A DNA stretch of 64,000 nucleotides, from assembly GCA_963210315.1 (NCBI GenBank), contig OY723240.1, forward strand, positions 2,666,001 through 2,730,000. The letters are read 5' to 3'. The position numbers were made by a program, and so were the translations under genes. This document shows, in pieces, positions 22,299-34,095 of this stretch (positions are counted from its first letter, which is position 1; each line of letters begins with the position of its first letter). Below the pieces are notes generated by a model that made no database searches, was not told the origin of the DNA, and was given only the letters and a program-made list of their open reading frames with translations. The stretch is from Rhynchopus euleeides (Eukaryota > Euglenozoa > Diplonemea > Diplonemida > Diplonemidae).

Positions 22299-22457
22299 CC
22301 ACCCCACCTTCTGTGTGGGTGAGGGTGTGTTGATCACTTTTGAGGTGGGTTAACCCTGCACGGGTCCTGGCCCGCCCCCCATCCCACCCTACGTTACCGC
22401 CGAGGCCCTGTGTGTGTGGGTGTGGCCTGCTTTTGACGCTGCGACCTGCCATCTGTC

Positions 22458-23852
22458 ATGAGTGCCTTCGGGCTGGTCGAGAGTTCTCTGTTGGGAGTGC
22501 TGTACCGTGTCGGGCTGCTGAGAGGGTGGTCGGACTCTGATCTGGAGAGTGTGATCCGTAAGCTGCATGACGTGGGGGTGCGCGCCCCGGATGACTTCAT
22601 CGTGATGGTGCGCGCCAACTGCCTCAATGAGAGGCTGAGGAGGGCGGGGCACAAGCGGCTTTCCGCAGCTACGGTTCAGCAGGTTGTAGGGCAGATCGGC
22701 CTCAACCCGCTCGCCGCGCTCACACCGGTCCCCCAGGAGCTTGTCACCTTCTCCGCCCGCCGCGGCTCCTGCGTCACCCTGGCACAGCCCGTCCCGCCTG
22801 ACGAACGCCCCGCGCTACCCACACCACCTCAGCGCGCTCCACCCCCGGTGCCCTCTCGCCGTGCCCCTGCCAAGCCGGCTGACGACAGGGAGGCGGGCCT
22901 GCCCCTGCCTGCGGCGCGACATGCCCCTGTGGCGGAGGTCGCCTGTGAGGCGCCTGTTGCCTCGCCCGCCTCGACGGTGGTGGAGGTGGCAGAGCGGGGG
23001 GGTGCTGGGGCTGCGCCTGTGGTGTGCGAAGCGGTGCAGCGCGATGGTGGCGACACGCCTGAGGAGCGTGGGGGTGCGGAGGAGGGGGCGGAGTCGCGGG
23101 GCGAAACCGGAGGAGCCCCCGAGGCGGAGGGGGGCGGGGCCCTGGAGTGCGGCATGTGCCCTGTGCTCTGTGACGAGAGCTTTGACGAGTACATTTCGCC
23201 GGAGGAGGAGAGGCGGCTGGTGGAGTCTGCGCGGAGCGCGAGTGTGAATGTCGCGATTATGGCGCAGTCCGCCAACCCGGCGATGCGGCAGAATGTGCTG
23301 CAGGATGCGGATTCCCTGCCGTGGCTCCAGGGGCAGGCTGTGTGGCACATCATCGAGATCCCGCTCTGCTGGCTCTTCTTCTACCAGAGCACGGTTGCCG
23401 GGTCCTTCAGCAGCGGGATGCCTCTTCAGAGCACCGTGGACAGCCTGCGCAACGGCTCGCAGACGCCGTACACCCTGCCCCTCATGTTCGCCCTGTTGGT
23501 GGATGGGATGCTCTACGGGATGGGGACGCGCCGCCTCCTGTGCTACCACCACATCTGGGGTCGGTCGGACCCGATGAAGCTGATCCCGGTGCTCTTCTGC
23601 AACAACCGGTGTGAGGGGATCCCGCAGAATCCGAGTGGGATTTCGATGAAGATCATCGGGTATCTGCAGCTCGACGGCCAGTCTGTGTCGTCGGTGTCGC
23701 GGACGGTGCACGCTGACACGGAGAGGGCGACCGCGAAGAGCCTCAGCCGCAGCTATGCCAATGTTCTGATCCCGTGCAAGAGGGAGAATGCTGGGAACGA
23801 CTACTTCTACCCAGGGGCGAATGTGAGCCTCCTGGAGGGTGTCAAGGCATGA
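22458..23852 (+). CDS. Hypothetical 464-aa protein, orphan
   Basis: Function not recognised. The start MSAFGLVESSLLG is the first ATG after the putative SL acceptor. Residues ~1-95 look like a compact helical domain (SDSDLESVIRKLHDVGVRAPDDFIVMVRAN). Residues ~95-235 are Pro/Ala/Glu-rich and probably disordered. Residues ~235-464 are folded, with aromatic-rich hydrophobic stretches (AVWHIIEIPLCWLFFYQ and LPLMFALLVDGMLYGMG) and several Cys (CGMCPVLCDES, CNNRCEG). The C-terminal part is balanced in codon use and clearly protein-like. The hydrophobic stretches are too short and polar to call transmembrane with confidence. It is followed by 2.4 kb with no convincing gene. Confidence 0.8.
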   Translation: MSAFGLVESSLLGVLYRVGLLRGWSDSDLESVIRKLHDVGVRAPDDFIVMVRANCLNERLRRAGHKRLSAATVQQVVGQIGLNPLAALTPVPQELVTFSARRGSCVTLAQPVPPDERPALPTPPQRAPPPVPSRRAPAKPADDREAGLPLPAARHAPVAEVACEAPVASPASTVVEVAERGGAGAAPVVCEAVQRDGGDTPEERGGAEEGAESRGETGGAPEAEGGGALECGMCPVLCDESFDEYISPEEERRLVESARSASVNVAIMAQSANPAMRQNVLQDADSLPWLQGQAVWHIIEIPLCWLFFYQSTVAGSFSSGMPLQSTVDSLRNGSQTPYTLPLMFALLVDGMLYGMGTRRLLCYHHIWGRSDPMKLIPVLFCNNRCEGIPQNPSGISMKIIGYLQLDGQSVSSVSRTVHADTERATAKSLSRSYANVLIPCKRENAGNDYFYPGANVSLLEGVKA

Positions 23853-26255
23853 CATGTGGTCCACACTCCTGCAATATCCTAGAGTCGTGTGGAACAGAAC
23901 AGGCAAGTTACAGTGCCACAGAAAAGTTTCGAACACGATAAGTTTTAAGATAATTTTAAGTTTTAAGACGAAAATCGCGCTTCACGAATTTTTTTATAAC
24001 TTTCTTTTGTTCAATACTTTGTTTCAAAGTCAAGGATCTTTGTCCGAAGTATTTTCGGGCAAAGATTTCTTGACAGGGCAGATACTAAAAATACTTCTTG
24101 ACAGGACTGGACAGGTCGAGGTCATTCTATTTGCGATGTCAGCATCCAGTGGACTCGAAAAGGCCCTCATGTCGAGTGGTCTGGAGGGATGGACCGCTCG
24201 GTTGCGGAAACCACACGACTGGGGATAGCGACCCTGTTGAGGTTGGACATTCCTCTTCTGGCCTCTCTGGCCTACGATTCGCAAACTCATCCGCTTTGGG
24301 CAACTCGCAGCAAACCTGGCGATAGGGGACAGATAGGAGTAACCTGAGTGAGGTTGAAGGATGCCGACACCCGCCTGACCCTATGACTGCCTGTTCACAG
24401 CGCTGGAGTGTTGCACATGTGGCACATCATCCCACACACCTCTAGGAAACTCCCATGATGCAGGGTAGATAACTTTTAAAACAAAACATAAGTTTTGAGA
24501 CGAAAAAACTTTAGAACGGAGAATTTTAAAACTTTTGTTCGTTCGAAACTTTCCCGCGGCACTGTATGTGGATTCGTTTATTGTTCGAGCTCGTGCATTA
24601 CCAGGTTCGCTGTGTGTTGGCGAATACGGGGCTGTGGGTGCCAGCCAGCAATGTGGCGTGCTGCCCGTCTTTTGCTCCTCTGTCTTTTGCACATTAACCG
24701 TCCTCCTGCAGATCTCACCCTGGTTGTACGATCAACACTAATACGTATGTCGGCTTCTTGTTGCAGCCTCGCGCAGCCAAGAAGGTAACGGAAGACAAAG
24801 TGAGAGGCCCAAATATGGCCTGACGTCGTATGCCGTGTCACGACAGAGACGATGGTCTGCAAGGGGCCCGTCCAGAGGGTGGGGCACTTCAACCCAAACA
24901 CAGTTCATTACAACACAGAACCCGCCAGGGCCCCGACCAATCGAGCCAATAGGTCCATGTTCTCCTTCCTCCACGTCTGTGGAGCATTCACAGCATAGAG
25001 GTCAAGTGATTCCCGGAGTGTATCCCGCTGTTCTCCCACTCTTGGCGGGTTCTGATCGAGCTTGTCCCTCATGCCCTTCCCACCCGCTGTTTTCAGTTTT
25101 ACTCAGACTCGGCGGGTTTGCACCTGGCTCGACCAAACCAGAGACCACGTGCTGTCTCTCTTCCCAACGAGCTCCCACAAGCGTGTGTTTGACCATGCCT
25201 TCAACCGTCGGGTGCAGAGATCAACCAGTCGACATCCCTGACACACGCGTCGTGCATCCTGTGCCACGCACATGTTTATGTCCACCCTGCTAGTCTCAGT
25301 AGGCTCAACCATGCAGCCATCCCGAGCGAACTCTGATGCTGCCTCAGCCTGTCACACAAACACATCCCCATCCCCCCCAACGCCAAGTCCCCGCTTGTCG
25401 TGTGCACACAGGAGCTGCGTCTGTCTGTGTGGGTGTGTCAAGCGGAAATAACTGGCAAAGGCAGAGAATCACAAAAAAGTGCGGTGCAAAAATGATGCAA
25501 ACCTCGAGGGCATCACGCCCTTCTGTTTGGCCAAAAAAAACACCCTTTTCTCCCCCGAGCGGGTGATTTGCATCTCGTACATTCCAAACTTGGGCTTCAA
25601 CAGCACTCCTACCCAAGCCGTTGTTGTTGCCAGTTGACCTCCTTCAGCAAACAGCTAGCCACAGCGGGTTGCTCTCGCGACCGATGAATACACCCACCAC
25701 CCACCCCCCCGGTCTTCTCTCCCTTTTCTGAGTTGCGGAAGGCACCTGGGTTCAGCGGGCCTCAGTCCGCGACACCCTCTATCCCATACACAAGACGTGA
25801 TGACGGCCTTTCTGAAAAGAACGCCATCCCAGAGCCTGCTTCCGGCAGGAAGATGATGCCGATGGCATGTCACGTGCAGGCTCGCCCAGCCCCCCTTGTT
25901 GCTTCTTGTCTCAGACAGCCGGCATGACGGATGGCAGTATCCTTGGGGGATTGTGCCAGCGGGTCATCTTGTGCACTTGAAAGGGGTCGCAAACAGTTTC
26001 CCCGCGAAAACATTTTTCGCGTTGTGTGAATGCGCTCTGTCATAACTTGTCTCAGGTCACGGTAAAGAATACTGTTGGCAGCGCACGTATGGACACCCAT
26101 ACACGCACAGGTGCGCACAAATAAACTCTCCCCATGGCTTGCCATCCTTGACTCATACCCACTGTGAACACCACCACACGCAGGCAGCCACATGAGCGTG
26201 CGGCTGGTCAGGAGAGCGCATGCCGTGTGACAGTCGCAGGGGTGCGTGTGGAGCC
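23853..26255. other. Intergenic region, AT-richer, no convincing gene
   Basis: The longest plus-strand ORF (24835-25293) has no recognisable domain and atypical composition. Two A/T-rich stretches resemble each other weakly (TAAGTTTTAAGATAATTTT near 23939 and ACTTTTAAAACAAAACATAAG near 24473). One diverged LINE-tail fragment is listed separately. The last ~150 bases before 26256 carry C/A-rich sequence and AG dinucleotides suitable for SL addition. Confidence 0.6.
24171..24238 (+). mobile_element. Diverged fragment of the LINE 3' UTR
   Basis: GTCGAGTGGTCTGGAGGGAT followed by GACCGCTCGG matches, with substitutions, the LINE 3' UTR at 51203-51240 and 47586-47620 (TCGAGTGGTTTGGAGGGATG...GCTCGG), and continues to ACCCTGTT. 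No tail or TSD is readable. It is an old relic. Confidence 0.65.
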
Positions 26256-29200
26256 ATGCGGCTCTGCCGACTCGCAGCTATCGTCGCCCTGGCCTTCCTC
26301 GCAGCAGGCGACGTGCCCCAGCAGCAGCCGGCGCAGGAGGGCGCAGCAAGCCCTGCCGCCAAACCAGATGCCGCTGCGCCGCAGCAGCAGGGCACGCCGC
26401 CTGCCACACCGCCGCCTTCCGACGCACCGCCCGCCACACCGCCCGCAGCCCCGGCTGCCGGGCACCAGCAGCCCCAGCTGCAGCTTGTGACGACACGCGG
26501 CCCCAGTGCGGTCATCATGGTGCCTGTCACGATCTTCACTCTGTGGCTGCTGCAGAACCTGTTCGCCCCTGACGCACTGGACGCCGGAGGCCCCGTCGCG
26601 GCCTTCATCGCTGCCGCCCTGCCGCACAGCCTCCTCTTCCCTGCCTCCCACGGCGAGCGCGGCTCCCGGAAGCGCCGCGCCTACGAATGGCTCCTGGGGC
26701 CCGACGCGGTGTCACGCCACGAAACCCTCTACTGCGACCCTGAGCACGGGCCCCCGTCCTCCACATCCTCCTCCCCCTCCCGCCCCCGCAAGAGCAACGC
26801 CACCGACTGGTTCACGGGGGGCAGGCTCGGGAAGAAGTCCACATTCCAGTTCGTCCCGATGGACCCGCCCCCCGTCGCACAGCCGCCGCAGCAGGACACG
26901 CCCGCAGCCGCACCCCGCCCGGACACCCCCCCAGACTCTGCCGCAAACATCCGCAGCTTCTTCCACGCACCCGCACTCCCCTCTGCAGGCGTAGTCCGCG
27001 AAGGGTTCTCCTCCGCGGTGGCCGCAGTGGCACAGCAGCTGGCACCCGACGCCACACCGCAGTCCCCTGACAGGCTCGAGGGTGCAGAGGAGGTCGCACG
27101 CACACGCCTCCAGCGGGTGGAGGCTGAAGACCGACTCATCGCGGTCCGCCTGGGCAGGGCCAGCAGGGCCAAGGCAGCGCAGCGCGAGACCGACCGCCTC
27201 GCTGTGCACCTCCGCGAAGACGAGGCCGAGGCGCGGGTCAGCCTGGGGGCCGAGGAGGACGAGTGCTACTCTGGGCTGGAGCAGCTGCACCTCCGCCTGC
27301 TGCTGCAGGCCTACCACGAGCAGGACGTGTCGCGCCTGCTCCGCCAGGAGGCCGGGCAACGCGAGGCGGTGTCGGACGACGAGATGCTCGCCTTCTCCTC
27401 AGACATCCGTGCCGCAGCCCGCCACAGCGTGGTGCTGGTGGTGACACGCCCCGCCCGCATGGAGATCCTCCGCACGGAGCACTCCGCCCGCGCCGACCTG
27501 GAGGACCTGGAGGACGGGTCCTACGTCTACCTCCAGCGGCTGGCGGTCTGCGGGCTGGTCGAAGCTGCGGAGGCCGAGGCGCGCGCCACCGTCACACAGA
27601 GCTGGGCAGAAGGGTTCGGCTCACAGGCCGCAGAGGCCGGCGGGGCCCTGCTGCAGGCGCTGGGGGTGGCCGAGGCGGCGCGCCGCGGCGCAGCCGCGGC
27701 GGAGGAGGCTGAGGCGTTCTGGCGGCTGGGCCAGCTGCAGCGCCTGCTGCGCGTGGGGGCGGAGGAGGCCTCTGCGCGTGCGGGAGGTGTGGGGCGGGAG
27801 GAGAGGCGTGCCCGCTCCGCATGCGCCATCGAGGAGCGCGAGGTGCGCTGCGCGCTGCTGCTGCGGCAGGCGGTTGCGGCGCTGTGTGGGGAGGCGGAGG
27901 AGGCCTCTGCGCTGCTGGAGGGCAGCGAGGGGGAGGCCCGCTGCGCCGTGGCGCGCTGCGCCGCCCTCTCGCTGCAGGAGGCGGCGGAGGCGGAGGGGCG
28001 GCGTGGGGTCGAGGGTCTCGCCCGCAGCGGGCGGGCGGGGATCGCGGAGGCGCACCACGCGGAGCTCGCGGAGCTGCTGTCGGAGCAGGCGGAGCTGCTG
28101 GCGCAGATACACGAGGCGGCGCGTGCGGCCCTTGCGGCGGAGGCTGACGCGGAGGCGGAGGCGCTGGAGGTGGAGGAGGGAGGGGCGCGCGAGGCGCTGC
28201 TGGGCCCCTTCCGGAGCGGGGTGGACCGCATGGTGGAGTGGCGCCGCGGCCTGGAGGCGGAGGTGGCAGAGTCGGTGTATGTCCCTCTCCTCCCGCAACA
28301 CAGGTGGGGATGTCGCTTTCTGAACCGGGGGGGGGTGGGGTGGGCCCTTGTTCCGTGGGAAAATGGGCGCAGGGGAGGGGGGAGGGGGGGGGGGGTTTGC
28401 GATTTGCGCACGCACTGCACAACACCCCTCACCACCCATCATCACCCATCACCGCCTTGCAGCGCTGCCCTGGAGCAGCACGAAGGTGTGGCACGAGAGG
28501 AGGCTGGGGAGGAGGAGGTGTCTGCCAGGGCTGCGGTGCTGCAGGCGGAGCCTGATGAGCGCGTCGAGGCGGAGGGGCGTGCCGCCCGCAGGCTCGAGGA
28601 GCTGGCAGGGTACCTGTCGGTGCTGGAGGCGGAGGAGGGGGAGGGGCGGTCTGCCTTTGTGCGTGCGGCGCGTGAAGTGTTCCGTGACATGCGGCGCGAG
28701 TTCCACGTCGGGCTGGAGGAGGTGGCCCTGCATGACATGCTTGCCAGCGTCAGAGACCTGGAGGCGGGCTTGCGTGCAGACCAGGAGGCTGAAGAGGCCT
28801 CCGTCTTGGCACAGCTTGCACAGGTGGAGTACCAGGAGCGTGCCGCCGTTAACGAGCGGCTCGTAAGGGAGGGCAGCACAGCCACCAGCGCCGCCGCGAC
28901 GCAAGACAGGGTCGTCCGCATGCAGGTTGTCGCAGATGCGGCACTGGTCAGGGCAGGCTTTGCGCGCAACAGCCAGAAGGTCGGGATGATCCACAAGGGT
29001 GAGGTGTACCACGTGGTGGAGCGGAGGGGCAACCGGGCCAAGCTCCGTGAGGTCGACGGATGGGTCTCGGTCGCTGGCCAGGTCTGTGCAGGGCGTTGTT
29101 GCTTGACACGTTTGGGGGGGCTCCCCTCCAGGCTGTGACTTTTGCCATCAGCATGCATACAGCGTGCGCGGTCTTTTTTCGAGTTCACAAAACAAACGCA

Positions 29201-29864
29201 TTGCGAACGCCGGCTCCTTTGTCCACGACACCCTTTCCCGGATCGCTTCAGCTTTGACCCTATATCTCACTGAACACACCCAACCCAATACAGACCGGCG
29301 ACATGATCCTGCAGGACGTGACATCCACAGCTGGGGAGGACGGGGATGAAGGGGACCCGCCAGAAGTGCCAGTGCCAGCTGCCCCGAGCGCTGCTGAGGG
29401 GGCGCAGGTGCCGCAGGCGGAAGTGGCACCTGGGGACAGCCAGCAGGAGGGCGACGCTGCGGCAGACGCAATGCAGGCAGGGATCGCACAGGTGTGCCCT
29501 CAACCCACCTATTGTCCCGCCCACCCGCTCTGGTGCTTCCAAAAACAGTGGAGGTCACGCTCATTGTGTTCTGCCCTACTGACAGGCGACAAGTGCCCTG
29601 CATCCCAACTTATTGACGTGCCCTACCCACCACCATGCCTGTCACAGGTTTCCGCATCCTTCGGGAAGGGGTGGACGTCGCTTACAGACACGCTTGGCCA
29701 GGTGAGGCTGCCGACACCCATGAGTGCAAAGGTATGCAGCTCCTTCCTGCCTGTGTTCCCCCCAACAACGGGGTTTCTGCCAAAAAGCAATCTCGACACG
29801 ACACACCCACACACACTTTGCACAGCCCAAAAAGAAGTCGCTCAGCGGGAAGCGCGTGCAGTGA
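26256..29864 (+). CDS. Five-exon coiled-coil membrane protein, SH3-like C-terminal module
   Basis: Predicted exons: 26256-28303, 28463-29081, 29294-29491, 29648-29701 and 29826-29864, giving 985 aa. The introns (159, 212, 156 and 124 bp) all start GT and end AG; intron 1 is phase 2 and the rest phase 0. Intron 1 would translate as a G-rich stretch without a stop, so one long frame from 26220 to 29138 misleads. The chosen ATG gives MRLCRLAAIVALAFLAAG, a signal peptide. Then come a Pro/Gln/Ala-rich linker, one hydrophobic helix (VIMVPVTIFTLWLLQNLF, ~90-107), a Ser/Pro region, and ~550 residues of Ala/Glu/Arg-rich heptad-like helix. After this is an SH3-like segment (KVGMIHKGEVYHVVERRGNR ... VDGWVSVAGQ) that splicing continues as TGDMILQDV. 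The end is acidic, then basic (PKKKSLSGKRVQ). Role unknown; possibly structural or scaffold. Exons 3-5 are inferred from phase and motif continuity. Confidence 0.72.
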
Positions 29865-30589
29865 CGCCACACCAGGGAGGCCCACTGCCGCCGCACCTGG
29901 CTTTATCCCTATCCCACTGTGGTGGGTGACAGACTGGGTAGGTTTTGCGGGCAACGAGACAGAGAGAGAGGTAGAGAGCTGCCACGCTTTAAGGAACGCT
30001 TGCTGTGTGGTCGTGGTGGGTGAGATGTGAGCACAGGTTTACACCGACCTGTGGCAGTGTGTAGGAGCTCGACCGGGAGGCGGTGCCGTTCTCTCTGGCA
30101 TGAGTATTTAAGCAGGGCTGCCCATGGCGAGGGCGAGGGGGCTGATGGTGGGGCGGATTGCCAGTCTGTGTGTGCGGCCCCCCTGCGGGCCCCTGGGGGA
30201 GGAACGAGGAAAACGTGTTCGTGACACCTATCTCTAACCTTGTGTGCATTGTACCCACCCCCAAGGAAACGAAATCCAGTCCCGCGAATCGGAGTCCAGT
30301 GGTCGATGTCCGGGGCTGTTACCGGTAATTGGCGGCCGGACTGTAAGCAGACCGTTCTTGGCAGAACACAAGACAGGCTTGTAACCCCACGCAGAAGGCC
30401 CTGGCGGGCAACCCTGCCCCTGCCTGCCCCCCGTCACAAGAGCCAAATCGCGGCGGCATTTTTATGTTCTGGGTGTGCTTCATCATCATGCACGTACCGG
30501 CACCCGTCACCAACAGGAACAGGGGGGCTCTGTGGCCTTCCCGAAGAAGGCCCTCTCTCCCCTCCCTCCCTACCACCCGACCACCCCCA

Positions 30590-30618
30590 CACCCCTCTTC
30601 TACTTCTCCGGCCTTCAG
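30590..30618 (+). promoter_or_regulatory. Candidate SL acceptor for the PBP-cyclase gene
   Basis: CCCTCTTCTACTTCTCCGGC followed by CTTCAG, with the AG at 30617-30618. The first ATG downstream is 30647, which begins a signal peptide. It is a typical pyrimidine tract plus AG, 28 bases from the start codon. Confidence 0.65.
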
Positions 30619-30646
30619 CCATCGGGTGGGGCTTCTGCGCCGCCCG

Positions 30647-33600
30647 ATGGCCATGAAGCTGTTCGCCCTGGTTGCTGCGTGGGCTCTGGGGTCGGATGCA
30701 GTCATGCAGCTCAATGGCAGCGGCGGCACCGTGCTGGGCCCGCTGTTCGAGCAGTGGATCCCTCTCTACGCAGAGAAGATGGGGCCGGATGCTGGGCTGG
30801 AGGTGTCCTACCGGGCAATCGGCAGCGGCGGCGGGTTTCGGGACATCACAGCCAACAGGACAATATTTGCGACCGGCGAGAGTATTATCGCAGAAGATGA
30901 CTACATTTCGGGTCTGCAGATGCTGCCACTGACATGCGCGCCGATTGTGATGGTGTTCAACCTTGGAGACGTCACAGGCCTGACCCTGACGCGCGAGGCT
31001 GTTGCGCAGATCTATTCGTACGACATCCTGCACTGGGACGATCCGTTGATCGCCTCCCTGAACCCAAAGGTGAACCTCCCTCACCAACGCATCGACGTCG
31101 TCGCCCGCAACCAGTCCTCCGGGACCTCGTTCGTCATGTCGTCGGCCCTGGCCTCCTTTGGCTGGCTTGAAACCGCAGGCTGCCAGAACAGCGGCACATG
31201 CAAGGTGACCAAACGCCTGGACCAGGTTGGGTTCCCCTACACTACGCGCCCCGGCTCCAGCGCGCTCGCCTCATATGTGCAGAGCACGCCCTTCAGCTTT
31301 GGGTACGTGACAGTCGGGCTGGCACAGGAGAGACACATGCACTATGCGATCCTCGCCAACAAGGCAGGCCTTCTAACCGTTGCAACCCGCGGCAATGCGG
31401 AACTCTCCATCCAGAGCGCGTTGGTGGATCCCGTGAGGCTCACCGCAGACGTGGTCGACAAGCCGGGGTACCCCATCCTGGGGATGTCCTACATCACGCT
31501 GTGGAAGGACTTCGACCCAGTCTCGGCGCTGGCGTCTCGCGGTGTCTCCGAACCCAGCAGCGCAGAGGTCGAGACCGAGTGCAAGAGGTACGCCGCAACC
31601 CTGGACTTCCTCCACTGGGTGGCCACGTCGGAGGAGTCGACCGATGTGATGAAGGCTGTGGGGCTCGTCCCGATGACGCCTGCCCTGGAGAACGTGGTCC
31701 TCTCCCGCCTGTGGGAGTCGCGCTGCGGCGGGCGCCGCTGGATGGAGGAGTCCTCGGTGTCGCGCATCGCGGCCTTCGACAGCCCCTCCCTCAGCCTGGT
31801 GCACGGGCTTGCCTTCCACTTCCACCGCAACGTTGCAGAGGGCAGGGTGGTCGTTCCCAGCCTCGCCGCATCCTCGGGCAGGGCGCTTCCCAACGTGCTG
31901 GCGGAGCACCAGTCGATCCTCGCCTTGAGGCGCACGTCCCGCGCCCTGGGGACGTCTGATTCTGGCGTGGCCCGCAGCAGCCCTGTGGTCCCACCCATCA
32001 CGTGGATCCCGCTGTTCTCGTCTGTGCTGGTGGTGGTGTACAACATCGGGGTGTCTGGGCTGCAGGTGTCGATCAGCCTGCCCATGCAGGTCATCAGGGC
32101 GATCGTGCTGGGTCACATCACGTCGTGGCTCGACCCGCGCGTCGTGAAGGGGAACGCGCACCTCCCACTGCCGCTTGACCCGATCACGTTTGTTGGGGAC
32201 GCCAGCCTGATGGACCCTCTCTTGGCAGGGCTGGGTGTGAGCCCATCCGACTTCAACGCAAGCCGCGTGATGGAGGGTGTCTCCTTCGAGCAGGCCATCG
32301 GTGAGCGCGTGTCGCAGGTCGCCGGCTCGGTCGCCTTCCTCTCAAGGGAGGTGGCGGCCACGTGGAGGCTAGGCGAGGTGCACCCCATCTCGGATGAGGG
32401 GGGCAGCGCGCTGTCCCCTGTTGATGGCGGGTACCCCTTCACCGGGGTGACGTACCTCGGCATGCCGCAGGCGATGGTGTCAGGCGAAGGGCTCTCGCGC
32501 GATGCGGTCATCTCGGCTGTGGATTTTGCGCATTGGATCACCGGGGCGCGCCCGCACGGCCTGGAGAAGCTGATGCGCTCCTCGGTTGCTGCCGAAGGGT
32601 TCGAGGCTCACGTCCAGATGAAGCAGGCCGGGCTGACCCCGATGCGCTTTGACACGACATACGTGTCGCGTACCGACTCCTTTTTCGAGCAGATCATGTT
32701 AGACAATGAGCTTCTGTATCCTGCACCCCCAGTGCCCGCTGTGGAGCCTGCTTTGAGTACAGCCGCTCTTGTGGCCATCTGTGTGGCAGGTGGGGTTATC
32801 TTGGTCGTGTTTATAGTGGTGGGACGCAAATATGTCTTCGAGGCTGCGAAGATGCGCCGGCTCCTGGACAATAGCGCCATCGCGGAGAAGTCTGCCGAGT
32901 GCATTGCCGAGATGCGGCTGGAGGATTTGCAGTACCTGAACGAGATCCCGAACCCCAACAAGATTCAGCAGGCCTTCGTGAGAATTGTCAACAACCTCGT
33001 TGAGTACCGCCGGTACCTGCCATCCCACGTGCTCATGGAGGATTCTGCAGCTGAGGAGGAGGTTGAGGAAATCGTGACCCAGCCTTCCTCCGGTCTGCAG
33101 AAGCCGAGGGCATCAATAGCGTCCGCAATGTCAGGCAGTGTCCTGAGCGGGTCTCGCGCTGAGTCCCACAACGAGCGGAGCCAGGCGAAGTTTAGCCTGG
33201 GGTTGCAGCGCCGCCGGATGACTGTCGCAGCGCTCCACTTCTGCGACACGGATGACTGGGGTGGCGAAGGAATGTGCGCATTCCTCGCCCTTGTCGACCG
33301 TGTGCTGGGGGAGCAGGAGATGCTGCCGAAAACATCGATGCAGGTGTCGCACGACGGCTTTGTCTACCTCAGCTGGAACACCTCAGTCCGAATGTACTCC
33401 CACCAGAATGCCGCCATGAATATCGTCTGCGCGATAAGGGTTTGCGGGTTTAAATGCTGCTGATCAAAGGGGATTCCAGCCGGAAGGCACGCGCCGACAT
33501 GGCCCCCGCCGACCCGCACATGGTCCCGGATGCCACCACTACCAATCCAGACGAGAGGCTCCCGGTGCGATGCGGAATTGTCACCGGTGCCGGTGTGTGC

Positions 33601-34095
33601 GGAAATGTTGGCAGTGATGCGAGCCGCGTGTTTGTACTCAACGGTGTCTCAGTATCCACAGCACGCATCCTGTCGCAGTACGCCACGTCTGTAGGCGTCT
33701 TCTGTATCGCAGACGACCACGCTATGTACCGCATGGACCGCGACTTCGCAGCCTATAAAGTGGACTACCTGAGCCTAAATTTCCTCCCGACATTCCTGTG
33801 GGCTGTGCTTTCCCCGGCAAAGGCACAGAGGACGGAATGGATGTACGAGCTGCAGAAAGCGGATGAAGCAAAACGCAGCACACCCTTCGGCGTGGTCACG
33901 TTGATGTGGGAGGCGGTGCAGGAGAACGACACCGATCGGGCTCAGTCTCTTGAGAAAGACCTCGCGCTCATGTGCGAGCAAGGCGGACACTCCCTGGTCA
34001 CCTCCCGGCTGAAGGTCTGCCTCCGTGACCTCCTGGAGGGCAATCCGTTACCCTACTCCCTGTCCACACTCGAAGTTCTTTCTCCGAAAAAGTGA
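30647..34095 (+). CDS. Receptor-like protein: two PstS-like domains, TM helix, degenerate cyclase domain
   Basis: Start MAMKLFALVAAWALGSDA is a signal peptide. Residues ~25-390 form a phosphate-binding-protein (PstS/PBP-like) domain: NGSGGTVLGPLFEQW, AIGSGGGFRDI, VVARNQSSGTSFV and YTTRPGSSALASYV. Residues ~440-690 repeat the fold more loosely (WIPLFSSVLVVVYNIGVSG, HITSWLDPRV). One helix follows at ~703-725 (AALVAICVAGGVILVVFIVV). The cytoplasmic part has a linker (VEYRRYLPSHVL) and a class III cyclase-like domain (LQRRRMTVAALHFCDTDDW ... CGIVTGAGVCGNVGSDASRV). The metal-binding Asp pattern of active cyclases is not preserved, so it is probably non-catalytic. The frame changes at about 33440. 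Removing a 47-nt GT...AG segment (33440-33486) joins both halves and gives 1133 aa; a mutation or error is the alternative. Likely a ligand sensor at the cell surface. Confidence 0.8.

Noticed and set aside
24835..25293. Possible 152-aa gene in the intergenic region
   Set aside because: Low-complexity Pro/Ser composition, no domain, no good SL acceptor context, overlapped by equally long antisense frames.
28304..28462. In-frame coding of the G-rich stretch in the coiled-coil gene
   Set aside because: GT...AG borders, G-homopolymer and C/T-rich 3' end, and continuity of heptad-like sequence across the junction show that it is an intron.
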